Positions 45,521-54,357 are shown, counted from the stretch's first letter. The stretch is 64,000 nt of DNA from Sphingomonas naasensis (GCF_004792695.1 NZ_SRXU01000001.1:496001-560000), one strand, 5' to 3'. Notes: generated from the letters alone by a model not told the origin. Program-made: numbers and translations.

Positions 45521-48088
45521 ATGATGACGGATGCCTCCCGGCCCCGCTCGCGGCTCATGATCGCGGCGGTGTTTCTATTGCTGATTGTCTGCGCGGGTTC
45601 CGGGCTGTGGCTCGCCGCGGAGAAGCAGAAGGCCGAGACCTGGGTGCGCCACACCTTCGAGGTCTCCGATCGGCTGTCGCGCGTTCGCATCCTGAATCTG
45701 CGCAGCGAGCTTTTCCGCCGCAATTATCTGCTCACCGGCAAGGCCGAGGATCGCGCGGCGGTGGACGCCCTGCGCCGCGCTCTCTCGCGCGAACTCGACG
45801 CGCTGCGCCGGATGACCACCGACAATCCCGAACAGGGCATTCGCATCGCCCGGCTCTCGGCGATGCTGCAGCAGCGCCTCTCGGCGTCGGCGCGCTCGAT
45901 GTGGCTGCGCGGCACCGGCCGGACCGCCGAAGCGATCGACACGCTCGACAGCCCGGCCGCGCGTGAGGAAACCGCCCGGTTGCTCCGCACGGTGACAGAG
46001 ATCGAGAGCGAGGAGCAGCGGCTTCTCGCGGCCCGGCTCGACCATTCCAATGGCTATGAGCAGCCGGTCCAGATCGCGTTCGGGCTGAGCGCGTTCCTCG
46101 TCCTGCTGCTCGCGCTGCTCGTCCTCCGCGACCGGCGCGCGCGCATGCTCTCGCTGCGCGACGCCAACAGCCAGCTCGAACAGGACATTGCCCGGCGCGA
46201 GATCGCGGAGGCGCAGCTCGCGCTTCTCGCCGAGAACGCCACCGATGCGGTGTTCCGCATCGATCTCGACGGGATCATCACCTACGCCTCGCCTTCGACC
46301 GAGCAAGTGGTCGGCGTCACCCCCGAGATCGCGGTCGGCAAGCATGTCGCGACGCAGGTCCACCCCGACGATCGGCAGAAGGTGCTCGAATTCTACGCCG
46401 AGCTGACCGCCGGCCGGATCGATCAGGGAATCGTCGCCAATCGCATCCTTCGCCGCGGCCGGAGCGGCGCGGATTGCTGGATCGAGACCAATTGCGGCCT
46501 TGTTCGCGACGACGCCACCGGCGCGCCGGTCGAGGTCATCGCCTCGCTGCGCGACGTCTCCAAGCGCAAGCGTCTCGAGTTCGAGCTCGAAGGCGCCCGC
46601 GCGCGCGCCGAGGCGGCGGCGAGCGCCAAATCGAGCTTCCTCGCCAATATGAGCCACGAGATCCGCACCCCGATGAACGGCGTGCTCGGCTTTGCCGATC
46701 TCTTGCTCAACAGCGGCCTCACCGAGCAGCAGCAGCGCTACGCCCAGCTGATCGCCGATTCGGGCAAGGCGATGATGCGGCTGCTCAACGACATTCTCGA
46801 CATCTCGAAGATCGAGGCGGGGCAGATGCAGATCGCCCCCGAGCGCGTCGATTTCCGCCACGCGCTGCGCAACTGCGTCAAGCTGATCGAACCCGCGGCC
46901 GCGCAAAAGGGGTTGCGGCTGCGCTTCGACGTCGAGCCCGAGCTGCCGATCTTCGTCGTGATCGACGGCCTGCGGCTGCGCCAGATCGTGCTCAACCTGC
47001 TCGGCAATGCGGTCAAGTTCACCGAACGCGGCAGCGTATCGCTCGAGGCGAAACGCGGCTGGCACAATGGCCGCGCCAATATCGAGATCACGGTCGCCGA
47101 CACCGGCATCGGCATCGCCGCGGATCGGCAATCGGCGATCTTCGAGCAGTTCGTCCAGGCCGAAGGCTCCACCGCCCGCCGCTTCGGGGGCACCGGCCTC
47201 GGGCTTTCGATCAGCAACCAGCTCGCCACGTTGATGGGCGGCACGCTCGATCTGGCGAGCGAGGAAGGCACGGGCACCAGCTTCACGCTGCGCGTCCCGC
47301 TGGTGCTCGCGGACGCGTCGGATATGGACGCCGTTGCGGCGGAGCAGCGCGACGACCAGCCCGAACGGCCGCTGCGGATCCTGCTCGCCGAGGATCACGA
47401 CGTGAACCAGAAGCTGATGGAGGCGATGCTCGCCCGGCTCGGCCACGAATCGGTGACGGTCGCCGACGGCAGCCAGGCGCTGCACGCCGCGATCGCCGCG
47501 TCGCGGTCGGACAAGGCCTTCGATCTCGTCCTGATGGACATGCAGATGCCGGTGATGGACGGGCTCGAGGCGACGCGGGCGATCCGCGCGGCGGGGCTCA
47601 GCAACCGGACGCTGCCGATCCTCGCGCTCACCGCAAATGCCTATGCCGACGACATCGCCGCCTGCCTCGCGGCGGGCATGCAGGCGCATCTCGCCAAACC
47701 GATCCAGCTGGCCGAGCTCGCCACGGTGATCCGCCGCTGGACGCGCATCGAACCCGCGCAGCCCGAGGCGCCGGCGCCGACCGCGCCCGCGCGGCCCGCC
47801 GAACCCTCGCTGATCTCGCCTGCGCTCCGCGCGCGCTATGATGCGCGCAAGGAAGAAGTGGCGGTGTGCGCCGAGCGCCTCGCCGCTGCAGACACGGTCA
47901 GCGATGACGACGCCGTGGAGCTCGGCGAATTGCTCCACAAGCTCGCCGGCTCGGCGGGGATGTTCGGCGAGGCCGCGCTGGGCGACGAGGCCTCGGCCTT
48001 CGAGGAACGCCTCGCGCGAAGCCCGCCCGAAGCACGGGCCGCGGCGGTGCGCGCGATCGTCGAGATGCTCCGCCAGCCCGCCGACTGA
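45521..48088 (+). CDS. Hybrid sensor histidine kinase: CHASE3-like, PAS, HisKA, HATPase, REC, Hpt
   Basis: The 855-residue membrane protein has TM1 at about 12-32 and a helical CHASE3-like extracytoplasmic domain (SRVRILNLRSELFRRNYLLTG) to about 180. TM2 at about 185-205 is followed by a PAS domain (LAENATDAVFRIDLDGIITYAS). Then come HisKA (His in FLANMSHEIRTPMNGVLGF), HATPase_c (LRQIVLNLLGNAVKFTERG, VADTGIGIA, GGTGLGLSIS), a receiver (ILLAEDHDVNQKLMEAML, Asp in LVLMDMQMPVMDG, Lys in AHLAKPIQ) and a C-terminal Hpt domain (His in LLHKLAGSAGMFGE). It can run a full internal phosphorelay; the final target may be the divergent single-domain receiver. A short inverted repeat CTCTA-TAG-TAGAG lies at 45485-45497. 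Confidence 0.93.
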   Translation: MMTDASRPRSRLMIAAVFLLLIVCAGSGLWLAAEKQKAETWVRHTFEVSDRLSRVRILNLRSELFRRNYLLTGKAEDRAAVDALRRALSRELDALRRMTTDNPEQGIRIARLSAMLQQRLSASARSMWLRGTGRTAEAIDTLDSPAAREETARLLRTVTEIESEEQRLLAARLDHSNGYEQPVQIAFGLSAFLVLLLALLVLRDRRARMLSLRDANSQLEQDIARREIAEAQLALLAENATDAVFRIDLDGIITYASPSTEQVVGVTPEIAVGKHVATQVHPDDRQKVLEFYAELTAGRIDQGIVANRILRRGRSGADCWIETNCGLVRDDATGAPVEVIASLRDVSKRKRLEFELEGARARAEAAASAKSSFLANMSHEIRTPMNGVLGFADLLLNSGLTEQQQRYAQLIADSGKAMMRLLNDILDISKIEAGQMQIAPERVDFRHALRNCVKLIEPAAAQKGLRLRFDVEPELPIFVVIDGLRLRQIVLNLLGNAVKFTERGSVSLEAKRGWHNGRANIEITVADTGIGIAADRQSAIFEQFVQAEGSTARRFGGTGLGLSISNQLATLMGGTLDLASEEGTGTSFTLRVPLVLADASDMDAVAAEQRDDQPERPLRILLAEDHDVNQKLMEAMLARLGHESVTVADGSQALHAAIAASRSDKAFDLVLMDMQMPVMDGLEATRAIRAAGLSNRTLPILALTANAYADDIAACLAAGMQAHLAKPIQLAELATVIRRWTRIEPAQPEAPAPTAPARPAEPSLISPALRARYDARKEEVAVCAERLAAADTVSDDDAVELGELLHKLAGSAGMFGEAALGDEASAFEERLARSPPEARAAAVRAIVEMLRQPAD

Positions 48089-48100
48089 CGGTCCGCGCCT

Positions 48101-50083
48101 TTATCCCTGCACGAGATTGGCCAGCGCCGGCACGTCGAGCGGCTCGGCGCAGAGATAGCCCTGGAAATATTGGCAGCCTTCCTTGGCGAGCAGATCGAGC
48201 TGCGCTTCGGTCTCGACGCCCTCGGCGACCACCGCCAGCCCGAGCGAGCGCGCCATGTCGATCACCCCGCGCACCACCACCCGGTCGCGGTGCGCGCCGG
48301 TGATGTCGTGGCTGAGCCGCTTGTCGATCTTGAGATAGTCGAGCGGCAGCGCCTTCAGATAGGCGAGGCTCGAATAGCCCGTACCGAAATCGTCGATCGC
48401 CACCCGGCAGCCCGCCGCGCGCAATTGCGCGAGCAGCCGCGCCGCCTCCGTCAGATCGGCCATGATCCCGCTCTCGGTGATCTCGATCGTCAGCCGCGCG
48501 CGTGGAAATCCGCTCGCGTCGATCCGGCCGAGCAGGCTGTCGGCGAAGCCGGCGCGCGCGACATCGCTCGCGGTGACGTTGATCGACAGCCGCAGCCGGC
48601 CGAGCTTCGACGGCCATTGCGCCGCCCCGGTCAGCGCGCGGCGCTGGACATGATCGCTGAGCTGCGTCTCGAGCCCGGCGCGCTGCGCGGCGAGGAACAG
48701 CGTCTCCGCGCCGATCTCGCCGAGCTGCGGGTGGTGCCAGCGCGCCAGCGCCTCCACGCCGACGATCTGCCCCGATGCGATCGCGACCTGCGGCTGGAAA
48801 CGCACGCCGATCTCGCCGCGCTCGAGCGCACGGTGGAGATCGTTGGTCAGTTCCTCGATCGGCGGGGCATTGGGTTCGGCGGGCACCGCGTCGCCGAGCA
48901 GCGCCTCGCTCGCCCGGCGCAGCAGGCTGGTCGCCGAATCGCCCGGCACACTGGTCATGCTCGCCATGCGAGCGCCGAGATGCGCGATCTCGCCCCCGGC
49001 GACGAACGGCCGGCTGAGCGCCTCTTCGAGCCGCGCCTCGGCTTCGGCGAGGTGCGTGCCGTCGGCATCGTGGCTGGCGACGAGAAATTCCGACCCGGCG
49101 ATCCGCGCCACGATCGCCTCGCGCCCCAGCACCTGCCGCGCGACATCGGCCGTCCGCCGCGAGACGCCGCGCAGCAGCTCGTCGCCGGCGGCGCGGCCAT
49201 AGGCGGTGTTGACCGTCTCGAAGCGGCTGAGCCCGATCAGGATCGCGCCCACTGCCTTGCCCTCGGCAAGCCCGCGATCGATCCAGCGCCGCGCGCTGGT
49301 TGCGTCGCGCGCGCCGGTGAGCGCGTCGCGCACCGCGACGCTGGCGTCGGGCGCGATCCCCAGCGCCTCGATCAGCCCGTGCAGCGCGCCGGTGTTCGTA
49401 TCGAACTGGAGATGCTGGACCACCCGACCGACCCCGCTCAGATCGTGCGCGAACGCGGTCGATCCCTGCCGCTTGTCGAGCCGCCGCAGCGCGGTCTTGA
49501 CGAGGCCGCGATCCTCGGGATCGAGCCGCCGCATCACCGCGCGCATTCCCGGCGCTTCGCTAAGGCCGAGCAGATTGGCGAGCCCCGGGGTCAGCTGGAG
49601 CGTGCGATCGGCAGGATCGATGCGCCAGCCGAGCGGCTCGGCGGCGCCGCCGCCATGCCCGCGCGCCGCGGCTAGCCGATCGACATGGAGCTGGGCGAAA
49701 CGGATCGCGTGCGCCATCGCCGCCGACGACATCGGGCTGCCGAGAAAATGCGTCGCCCCGGCATCGTAGAAATGGCGCATGTGCACCGTGTCGCTCTGCG
49801 AGACGAGGATCAGCATCGCGCCACCATGCGCCTCGACCGCGGGGCCCAGCGCCTTGGTGGCATCGAGCCCGTCGGTCATCGCGCCGCGCGCGTCGATCAC
49901 CGCGACGCTGGCCCCGCTGGCGAGAAAGCGCTGCTCGAGCCCGTCGGGACGCCGCGCCGCGACCACCCGCCATCCCCCGCCCGCCGCCGCGGCGGCGACT
50001 TCGTCGCGCTGACGGAAGGACAATACGAACACCGGCGTGTCGGCAGCGGCATTGGCGTCGGCGATCGTGAAATTGTCTTCCAT
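48101..50083 (-). CDS. EAL-domain phosphodiesterase with pseudo-receiver and degenerate GGDEF
   Basis: The ~660-residue cytoplasmic protein shows, in order, a receiver-like domain (residues ~15-125, VAVIDARGAMTDG), a PAS-like stretch (~150-240), a GGDEF-type domain (~245-385) whose signature is changed to AGSEF, and an EAL domain (~400-655). The EAL domain keeps VGVEALARWHHP, LRLSINVTASDVA, TIEITESGIMAD, AIDDFGTGYSSLAYLKALPL and VAEGVETEAQ, so c-di-GMP hydrolysis is expected while diguanylate cyclase activity is not. It is convergent with the hybrid kinase gene, 12 nt apart. The frame is open far upstream, but ATG 50083 gives the first residues that resemble the domain. Confidence 0.9.
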   Translation of the reverse strand: MEDNFTIADANAAADTPVFVLSFRQRDEVAAAAAGGGWRVVAARRPDGLEQRFLASGASVAVIDARGAMTDGLDATKALGPAVEAHGGAMLILVSQSDTVHMRHFYDAGATHFLGSPMSSAAMAHAIRFAQLHVDRLAAARGHGGGAAEPLGWRIDPADRTLQLTPGLANLLGLSEAPGMRAVMRRLDPEDRGLVKTALRRLDKRQGSTAFAHDLSGVGRVVQHLQFDTNTGALHGLIEALGIAPDASVAVRDALTGARDATSARRWIDRGLAEGKAVGAILIGLSRFETVNTAYGRAAGDELLRGVSRRTADVARQVLGREAIVARIAGSEFLVASHDADGTHLAEAEARLEEALSRPFVAGGEIAHLGARMASMTSVPGDSATSLLRRASEALLGDAVPAEPNAPPIEELTNDLHRALERGEIGVRFQPQVAIASGQIVGVEALARWHHPQLGEIGAETLFLAAQRAGLETQLSDHVQRRALTGAAQWPSKLGRLRLSINVTASDVARAGFADSLLGRIDASGFPRARLTIEITESGIMADLTEAARLLAQLRAAGCRVAIDDFGTGYSSLAYLKALPLDYLKIDKRLSHDITGAHRDRVVVRGVIDMARSLGLAVVAEGVETEAQLDLLAKEGCQYFQGYLCAEPLDVPALANLVQG

Positions 50084-50164
50084 TGCCCTATCGATAGCGG
50101 GAAGCTTCGCCCACCGCCATCCGGAGGGTTGTTTGGGCGCGCACAAGGCCTTACGCCGCGCATC

Positions 50165-51178
50165 ATGGCCAGCGTTTCCGTCGACAGCGCCGATAAACTG
50201 GTGGACCGGCACGGCCGGGCGATCAGCTATTTGCGCATCTCGGTCACCGATCGCTGCGATCTGCGCTGCCGCTATTGCATGGCCGAGGCGATGACCTTCC
50301 TCCCCCGCGCCGAGCTGCTCAGCCTCGAGGAGATCGCGCTGATCGCCGAGCGCTTCATCGCGCGCGGGGTGCGCAAGATCCGCCTGACCGGGGGCGAGCC
50401 GCTCGTCCGCCGCGACATGGTCGAGCTCGCCTGGCGGCTCGGCCGGCAGGTCGGCGCCGGGCTCGACGAGCTCACCCTCACCACCAACGGCACGCGCCTT
50501 GCCGGGCATGCCGAGGAATTGTTCGCGGCGGGGATGCGGCGGATCAACGTCAGCCTCGACAGCCGCGATCCCGAGCGCTTCCGCTACATCACGCGCCATG
50601 GCGACGTGACGCAGGTGCTGGACGGCATCGCCGCGGCGAAGGCGGCGGGTCTCCGGATCAAGATCAACATGGTCGCGCTCAAAGGCCTCAACGAGGACGA
50701 GATCGCGCCGATGCTCGCCTGGGCCGCCGACGAGGGGCACGACCTCACGCTCATCGAGACGATGCCGCTCGGGCAGATCGACGAGGACCGCGCCGATCGC
50801 TTCCTGCCGCTGCCGCGGGTGCTCGCCGATCTGCGCGACCGCTTCGATCTCGCGCCCGACGGACACCGCAGCGGCGGCCCCGCGCGCTATTGGCGGCTGG
50901 CGGGGAGCGACACCCGGCTCGGGCTGATCTCGCCGCTGACCGGCAATTTCTGCGCGACCTGCAATCGCGTCCGTCTCTCCACCGACGGCAAGTTGCACAT
51001 GTGCCTCGGCCATGACGATTCGGTCGATCTGCGGGCGGCGATCCGCGGCGGCGGACTCGCCGAGGTCGATGCCCGGATCGGCGAGGCGCTGGCCCGCAAG
51101 CCCGAGGCGCATGATTTCCGCATCGAAGCCGGCGCCGCGCCGGCGGTGGCGCGGCACATGAGCGTCACCGGCGGATGA
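50165..51178 (+). CDS. moaA: GTP 3',8-cyclase (molybdenum cofactor biosynthesis)
   Basis: The 337-residue radical-SAM enzyme catalyses the first step of molybdopterin synthesis. The N-terminal cluster motif is SVTDRCDLRCRYCMAEAM (CxxxCxxC), followed by RKIRLTGGEPLVRRD and LTTNGTRL. The C-terminal second [4Fe-4S] site is GNFCATCNRVRLSTDGKLHMC, and the protein ends in the functional GG tail (SVTGG). ATG 50165 is the first start before the conserved region. The stop overlaps the nadK start (ATGA), so the two are translated together. No other moa gene lies in the window. Confidence 0.96.
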   Translation: MASVSVDSADKLVDRHGRAISYLRISVTDRCDLRCRYCMAEAMTFLPRAELLSLEEIALIAERFIARGVRKIRLTGGEPLVRRDMVELAWRLGRQVGAGLDELTLTTNGTRLAGHAEELFAAGMRRINVSLDSRDPERFRYITRHGDVTQVLDGIAAAKAAGLRIKINMVALKGLNEDEIAPMLAWAADEGHDLTLIETMPLGQIDEDRADRFLPLPRVLADLRDRFDLAPDGHRSGGPARYWRLAGSDTRLGLISPLTGNFCATCNRVRLSTDGKLHMCLGHDDSVDLRAAIRGGGLAEVDARIGEALARKPEAHDFRIEAGAAPAVARHMSVTGG

Positions 51179-51942
51179 CCGCACGCGCGCTCGTCGCATC
51201 GCCGACTCCACCCGCGCAGATCGCCGCCGAGGAGCTGCGCCGCGCCTATGACTGGGTGCCGCTCAATCAGGCCGATCAGGTCGTCGCGCTGGGCGGCGAC
51301 GGCTTCATGCTCCAGACGCTCCACGCGATGCTCGAGCGCCGCCGCCTCCTGCCCGTGTTCGGGATGAACCTCGGCACGATCGGCTTCCTGATGAACGACT
51401 GGCGGCTCGACGGCCTCGAGGAGCGCCTCACCCGCGCCAAGCCGTTCCGCGTCTCGCCGCTCAGCATGACCGCGACCACCGTCGACGGCGAGCATTGCGT
51501 GCTTCCCGCGATCAACGAAGTCTCGCTGCTCCGCGAGACGCGCCAGACCGCCAAGCTCGAAGTCACGGTCAACGATCGCGTCGTGCTCGAGGAACTGGTC
51601 GCCGACGGCATGCTCGTCGCGACGCCGGCGGGATCGACTGCGTACAACCTCTCCGCCAACGGCCCGATCCTGCCGCTCGGCTCGGCTTTGCTCGCGCTCA
51701 CCCCGATCAGCCCCTTCCGCCCGCGGCGCTGGCGCGGCGCGATTCTGCCCGAAAAGACCCGCATCGGCATCCGCGTGCTCGAGGCGAGCAAGCGCCCGGT
51801 CAGCGCCGTCGCCGACCAGCGCGAGATCCGCGAGGTTGCCGAGGTCCATGTCGCGATCGACCATATGCGCGACCTCACGTTGCTGTTCGATCCCGAGCAT
51901 GCGCTCGACGATCGCATAACGATGGAACAATTCATCGCGTGA
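51175..51942 (+). CDS. nadK: NAD kinase
   Basis: The 255-residue enzyme phosphorylates NAD to NADP. The conserved GGDG lies in VVALGGDGFMLQTLH near residue 40; FGMNLGTIGFLMND, the NE motif in AINEVSLLR, DGMLVATPAGSTAYNLSANG and the substrate-binding PISPFRPRRW are all present. The length is typical for alphaproteobacterial short NAD kinases. It starts at ATGA overlapping moaA. The pairing has no obvious metabolic basis, although both are housekeeping cofactor genes. Confidence 0.95.
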   Translation: MTARALVASPTPPAQIAAEELRRAYDWVPLNQADQVVALGGDGFMLQTLHAMLERRRLLPVFGMNLGTIGFLMNDWRLDGLEERLTRAKPFRVSPLSMTATTVDGEHCVLPAINEVSLLRETRQTAKLEVTVNDRVVLEELVADGMLVATPAGSTAYNLSANGPILPLGSALLALTPISPFRPRRWRGAILPEKTRIGIRVLEASKRPVSAVADQREIREVAEVHVAIDHMRDLTLLFDPEHALDDRITMEQFIA

Positions 51943-51999
51943 CCCGCTGACTCGCTTGCATCTGAAAAATCCCGAGCTATAGACGCGCCCTCGGCTTGT

Positions 52000-52074
52000 T
52001 CCCTGATAGCTCAGCGGTAGAGCTCTCGACTGTTAATCGAGCGGCCGTAGGTTCGAATCCTACTCAGGGAGCCA
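52000..52074 (+). tRNA. tRNA-Asn (GTT), first copy
   Basis: The 75-nt cloverleaf has acceptor stem TCCCTGA/TCAGGGA, discriminator G, an encoded CCA end, D-loop AGCTCAGCGGTAGAGCT, anticodon stem CTCGA/TCGAG around loop CTGTTAA with anticodon GTT at 52032-52034, and T-loop GGTTCGAATCC. Confidence 0.97.
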
Positions 52075-52124
52075 GCCGCCGGACTCGCGCCGGCGGCGAG
52101 GCATGGAGCCCGGGAAGTCGCTAT

Positions 52125-52199
52125 TCCCTGATAGCTCAGCGGTAGAGCTCTCGACTGTTAATCGAGCGGCCGTAGGTTCGAATCCTACTCAGGGAGCCA
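52125..52199 (+). tRNA. tRNA-Asn (GTT), second identical copy
   Basis: This copy is identical over all 75 nt to the first, which starts 125 nt upstream. The 50-nt spacer holds an 8-bp hairpin, GCCGCCGG at 52075-52082 and CCGGCGGC at 52090-52097. The next gene, of the YjbQ type, begins 10 nt after the CCA end. Confidence 0.97.
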
Positions 52200-52208
52200 C
52201 TTCAGACG

Positions 52209-52625
52209 ATGCGACAAGCCACGCACATCCTCGGCTTCGACACGCACGGCCAGGGACTGATCGAGATCACGCGCGCGGTGAGTCGCTGGACCGCCGGGCA
52301 GCACATCGAACAGGGCCTGCTCACCCTCTTCTGCCGCCACACCTCGGCCTCGCTGCTGATCCAGGAGAATGCCGCCCCCGAGGTCCGCAGCGACCTCGAG
52401 GCATGGCTGGCGCGGCTCGCGCCCGAGAGCGACGCCTATGCGCATGACGACGAGGGCCCCGACGACATGCCCGCGCACCTCCGCGCGACGCTCACCGGCA
52501 TCCAGCTCTCGATCCCGCTGATCGCCGGCAAGCTCGCGCTCGGCACGTGGCAGGGCATCTACCTGTTCGAGCACCGCCGCCGCCCGCATCGCCGCGAGAT
52601 CGCACTGCACCTGATCGGGGACTAG
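52209..52625 (+). CDS. YjbQ family protein (UPF0047)
   Basis: The 138-residue protein is a full-length UPF0047/YjbQ member: FDTHGQGLIEITRAVSRWTA, LLTLFCRHTSASLLIQENA, the conserved acidic/His stretch AHDDEGPDDMPAHLRATLTG, and LALGTWQGIYLFEHRRRPHRREI. The family has been credited with thiamin phosphate synthase side activity and otherwise is of unclear function. It starts 10 nt after a tRNA-Asn gene, so its message is probably released by tRNA 3' processing, with little room for its own ribosome binding site. Confidence 0.92.
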   Translation: MRQATHILGFDTHGQGLIEITRAVSRWTAGQHIEQGLLTLFCRHTSASLLIQENAAPEVRSDLEAWLARLAPESDAYAHDDEGPDDMPAHLRATLTGIQLSIPLIAGKLALGTWQGIYLFEHRRRPHRREIALHLIGD

Positions 52626-52857
52626 CCGCCCCGGCTTGTGCTGTAGGACGCCGGCGCGGGCATTTTGTAGGGTTTGACCGGCCTAGAGTCGCAAGAGTCG
52701 CGATCAAACGACTCGCGCGTTGCGCGGGTAGGAAATGTGGTTGCGCGGACCGGTAGGAAAATCGACGGCGTCAAAGAGCGCGGCCGGACGGCGCCGGACC
52801 GGCGGCGAGCCAAGCAGGCGAAATCCTGCATTGCAAGGATGTGGCCGAGCTCTTTTC

Positions 52858-52965
52858 TTCGTCATCCCGGCCAGGTGCCGGGATCCCCTGAGCCGCGGCC
52901 GGAAAGCTGGAAGAGAGAACAAGTCAGCTGCCGCACGGTGGACCCCGGAAGGCCGGGATGACGAA
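52858..52965. repeat. REP-like element bounded by 15-bp inverted repeats
   Basis: TTCGTCATCCCGGCC at 52858-52872 and GGCCGGGATGACGAA at 52951-52965 are perfect reverse complements, with an internal CACGGTGGACCCCGGA. The same layout (GTCATCCCGG ends and CACGGTGGATCCCGGA inside) recurs at 62024-62184, so this is a dispersed intergenic repeat family. Confidence 0.7.
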
Positions 52966-53025
52966 TGGGGCCCGTTCCGAATCCGCTCCTTACTGGATTT
53001 CGCGCGCGGACATGCCCCACCCCAA

Positions 53026-53054
53026 CCCCTCCCCTGAAGGGGAGGGGCTTTTTT
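53026..53054 (+). terminator. Rho-independent terminator-like hairpin
   Basis: CCCCTCCCCT at 53026-53035 pairs with AGGGGAGGGG at 53038-53047 and is followed by CTTTTTT to 53054. It could end transcripts from the tRNA/YjbQ unit. Confidence 0.55.
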
Positions 53055-53073
53055 GGTCCGCCCGAAGCCCTCT

Positions 53074-53268
53074 CTACAACTGGGTGAACGCGAAGTGATC
53101 GCGGATGCGGCGGTTGAAATAGCTGCCCTTGGAGAGCGCCTTGCGCATCCCCGCGGCGACGCGTTCGGGGACGTCGTGATAGCGATAGCGCTTGCCGCTG
53201 ACGAACAGGATGTCGAGCGCATGGCCGGCTTCGTCATAGTCCCATCCGCGGATCACGCTCGAAGGCAT
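53074..53268 (-). CDS. KTSC-domain protein
   Basis: The 64-residue protein matches the KTSC domain (PF13619): MPSSVIRGWDYDEAGHALDI, FVSGKRYRYHDVPERVAAGM and ALSKGSYFNRRIRDHFAF. The domain is found alone in bacteria or at the end of some lysyl-tRNA synthetases; its function is unknown. ATG 53268 starts exactly at the domain. It is divergent from the adenine deaminase gene, 72 nt away. Confidence 0.85.
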   Translation of the reverse strand: MPSSVIRGWDYDEAGHALDILFVSGKRYRYHDVPERVAAGMRKALSKGSYFNRRIRDHFAFTQL

Positions 53269-53340
53269 GGCGCACCAACGCATCGCCCCCGCCCCGCGCT
53301 CCGGCTTGCGCCGCTCCCCGGCCCCTGCGATGCTCGGGCG

Positions 53341-54357
53341 ATGACCGACCTCGACGCCTTCATCACCGGCCTGCCCAAGGCCGAGCTCCATCTCCATATC
53401 GAGGGCAGCCTCGAGCCCGAGCAGATGTTCGAGTTCGCCCGGCGCAACGGCGTCACCATCCCCTTCGCGAGCGTCGACGAAGTCCGCGCCGCCTATGATT
53501 TCTCGAACCTGCAGGACTTTCTCGACATCTATTATGCCGGCGCCGACGTGCTGCGCACCGAGGAGGATTTCCGCGACCTCGCGCTCGCCTATTTCGATCG
53601 CGCCGCCGCCGACGGCGTCGTCCATGCCGAGATCTTCTTCGATCCGCAGACCCACACGCATCGCGGCGTGCCCTTCGGCGTGGTCGCCAACGGGCTGCTC
53701 GCCGGGATGGCCGAGGCCGAGAAGCGCCACGGCCTCACCGCGAAGCTGATCCTCTGCTTCCTGCGCCATCTCGACGAAGCCGACGCCTTTCGCACGCTCG
53801 AACAGGCCCAGCCCTGGCTCGACCAGATCGCCGGCGTCGGGCTCGATTCGTCCGAGCTCGGCCATCCGCCGTCGAAATTCGCGCGCGTCTTCGCCGCCGC
53901 GGCGGCGATGGGGCTCAAGCGTGTCGCGCATGCCGGCGAGGAGGGGCCGCCCGACTATGTCCATGAGGCGCTCGACTTGCTCGGGGTCGACCGGCTCGAT
54001 CACGGCAATCGGAGCCTCGAGGATCCCGCGCTGGTCGCGCGGCTCGCGCGCTCGGGGATGACGCTCACCGTCTGCCCGCTCTCCAACGTCAAGCTATGCA
54101 ACGTCGCCTCGATCGACGTCCACCCGATCGACCGGATGCTGCGCCTCGGGCTGCGCGCCACGGTCAATTCGGACGACCCCGCCTATTTCGGCGGCTATGT
54201 CGGCGACAATTACCGCGCGATCGCCAAGGGCCGCGAACTCGACCGCGACGACCTCGTCACGCTCGCGCGCAACAGCTTCCTCGGCTCGTTCCTGTCCGAC
54301 GACGAAGTCGCCGGCCACCTCGCGAAGCTCGACGCCTATGTGGAGGCCGATGCGTGA
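53341..54357 (+). CDS. Adenine deaminase (adenosine deaminase superfamily)
   Basis: The 338-residue amidohydrolase has the metal motif ELHLHIEGSLEPEQMFEFA, HAEIFFDPQTHTHRGVPFG, LDSSELGHPPSKFARVF, the catalytic HAGEEGPPDYVHEAL, DRLDHGNRSLED, CPLSNVKLCNV and the metal Asp pair in ATVNSDDPAYFGGYVG. HIEGSLEP and HAGEEGP are the signature of the adenine-deaminase branch (Aah1 type); true adenosine deaminases usually have HAGEA. The gene overlaps a phosphoribosyltransferase gene by 4 nt. Together they would turn adenine into hypoxanthine and then IMP. Adenosine deaminase activity cannot be excluded. Confidence 0.88.
   Translation: MTDLDAFITGLPKAELHLHIEGSLEPEQMFEFARRNGVTIPFASVDEVRAAYDFSNLQDFLDIYYAGADVLRTEEDFRDLALAYFDRAAADGVVHAEIFFDPQTHTHRGVPFGVVANGLLAGMAEAEKRHGLTAKLILCFLRHLDEADAFRTLEQAQPWLDQIAGVGLDSSELGHPPSKFARVFAAAAAMGLKRVAHAGEEGPPDYVHEALDLLGVDRLDHGNRSLEDPALVARLARSGMTLTVCPLSNVKLCNVASIDVHPIDRMLRLGLRATVNSDDPAYFGGYVGDNYRAIAKGRELDRDDLVTLARNSFLGSFLSDDEVAGHLAKLDAYVEADA

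Larger units (their letters stand above)
52626..53073. other. Intergenic region with repeat and terminator
   Basis: This gap of 448 bases holds no convincing gene. It contains a REP-like element at 52858-52965 and a Rho-independent terminator-like hairpin at 53026-53054. The part from 52626 to 52857 shows nothing recognisable. Confidence 0.5.

Noticed and set aside
48101..51211. A very long minus-strand frame extending the EAL protein upstream over moaA
   Set aside because: The part above 50083 runs antisense to moaA and a portion of nadK, is Arg/Ala/Glu/Pro-rich and matches no domain; the real protein starts near 50083.
52000..52199. tRNA-Asn genes as an integration site for a genomic island
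   Set aside because: No integrase gene or partial tRNA end repeat is visible; the second copy is full length and followed by housekeeping genes.
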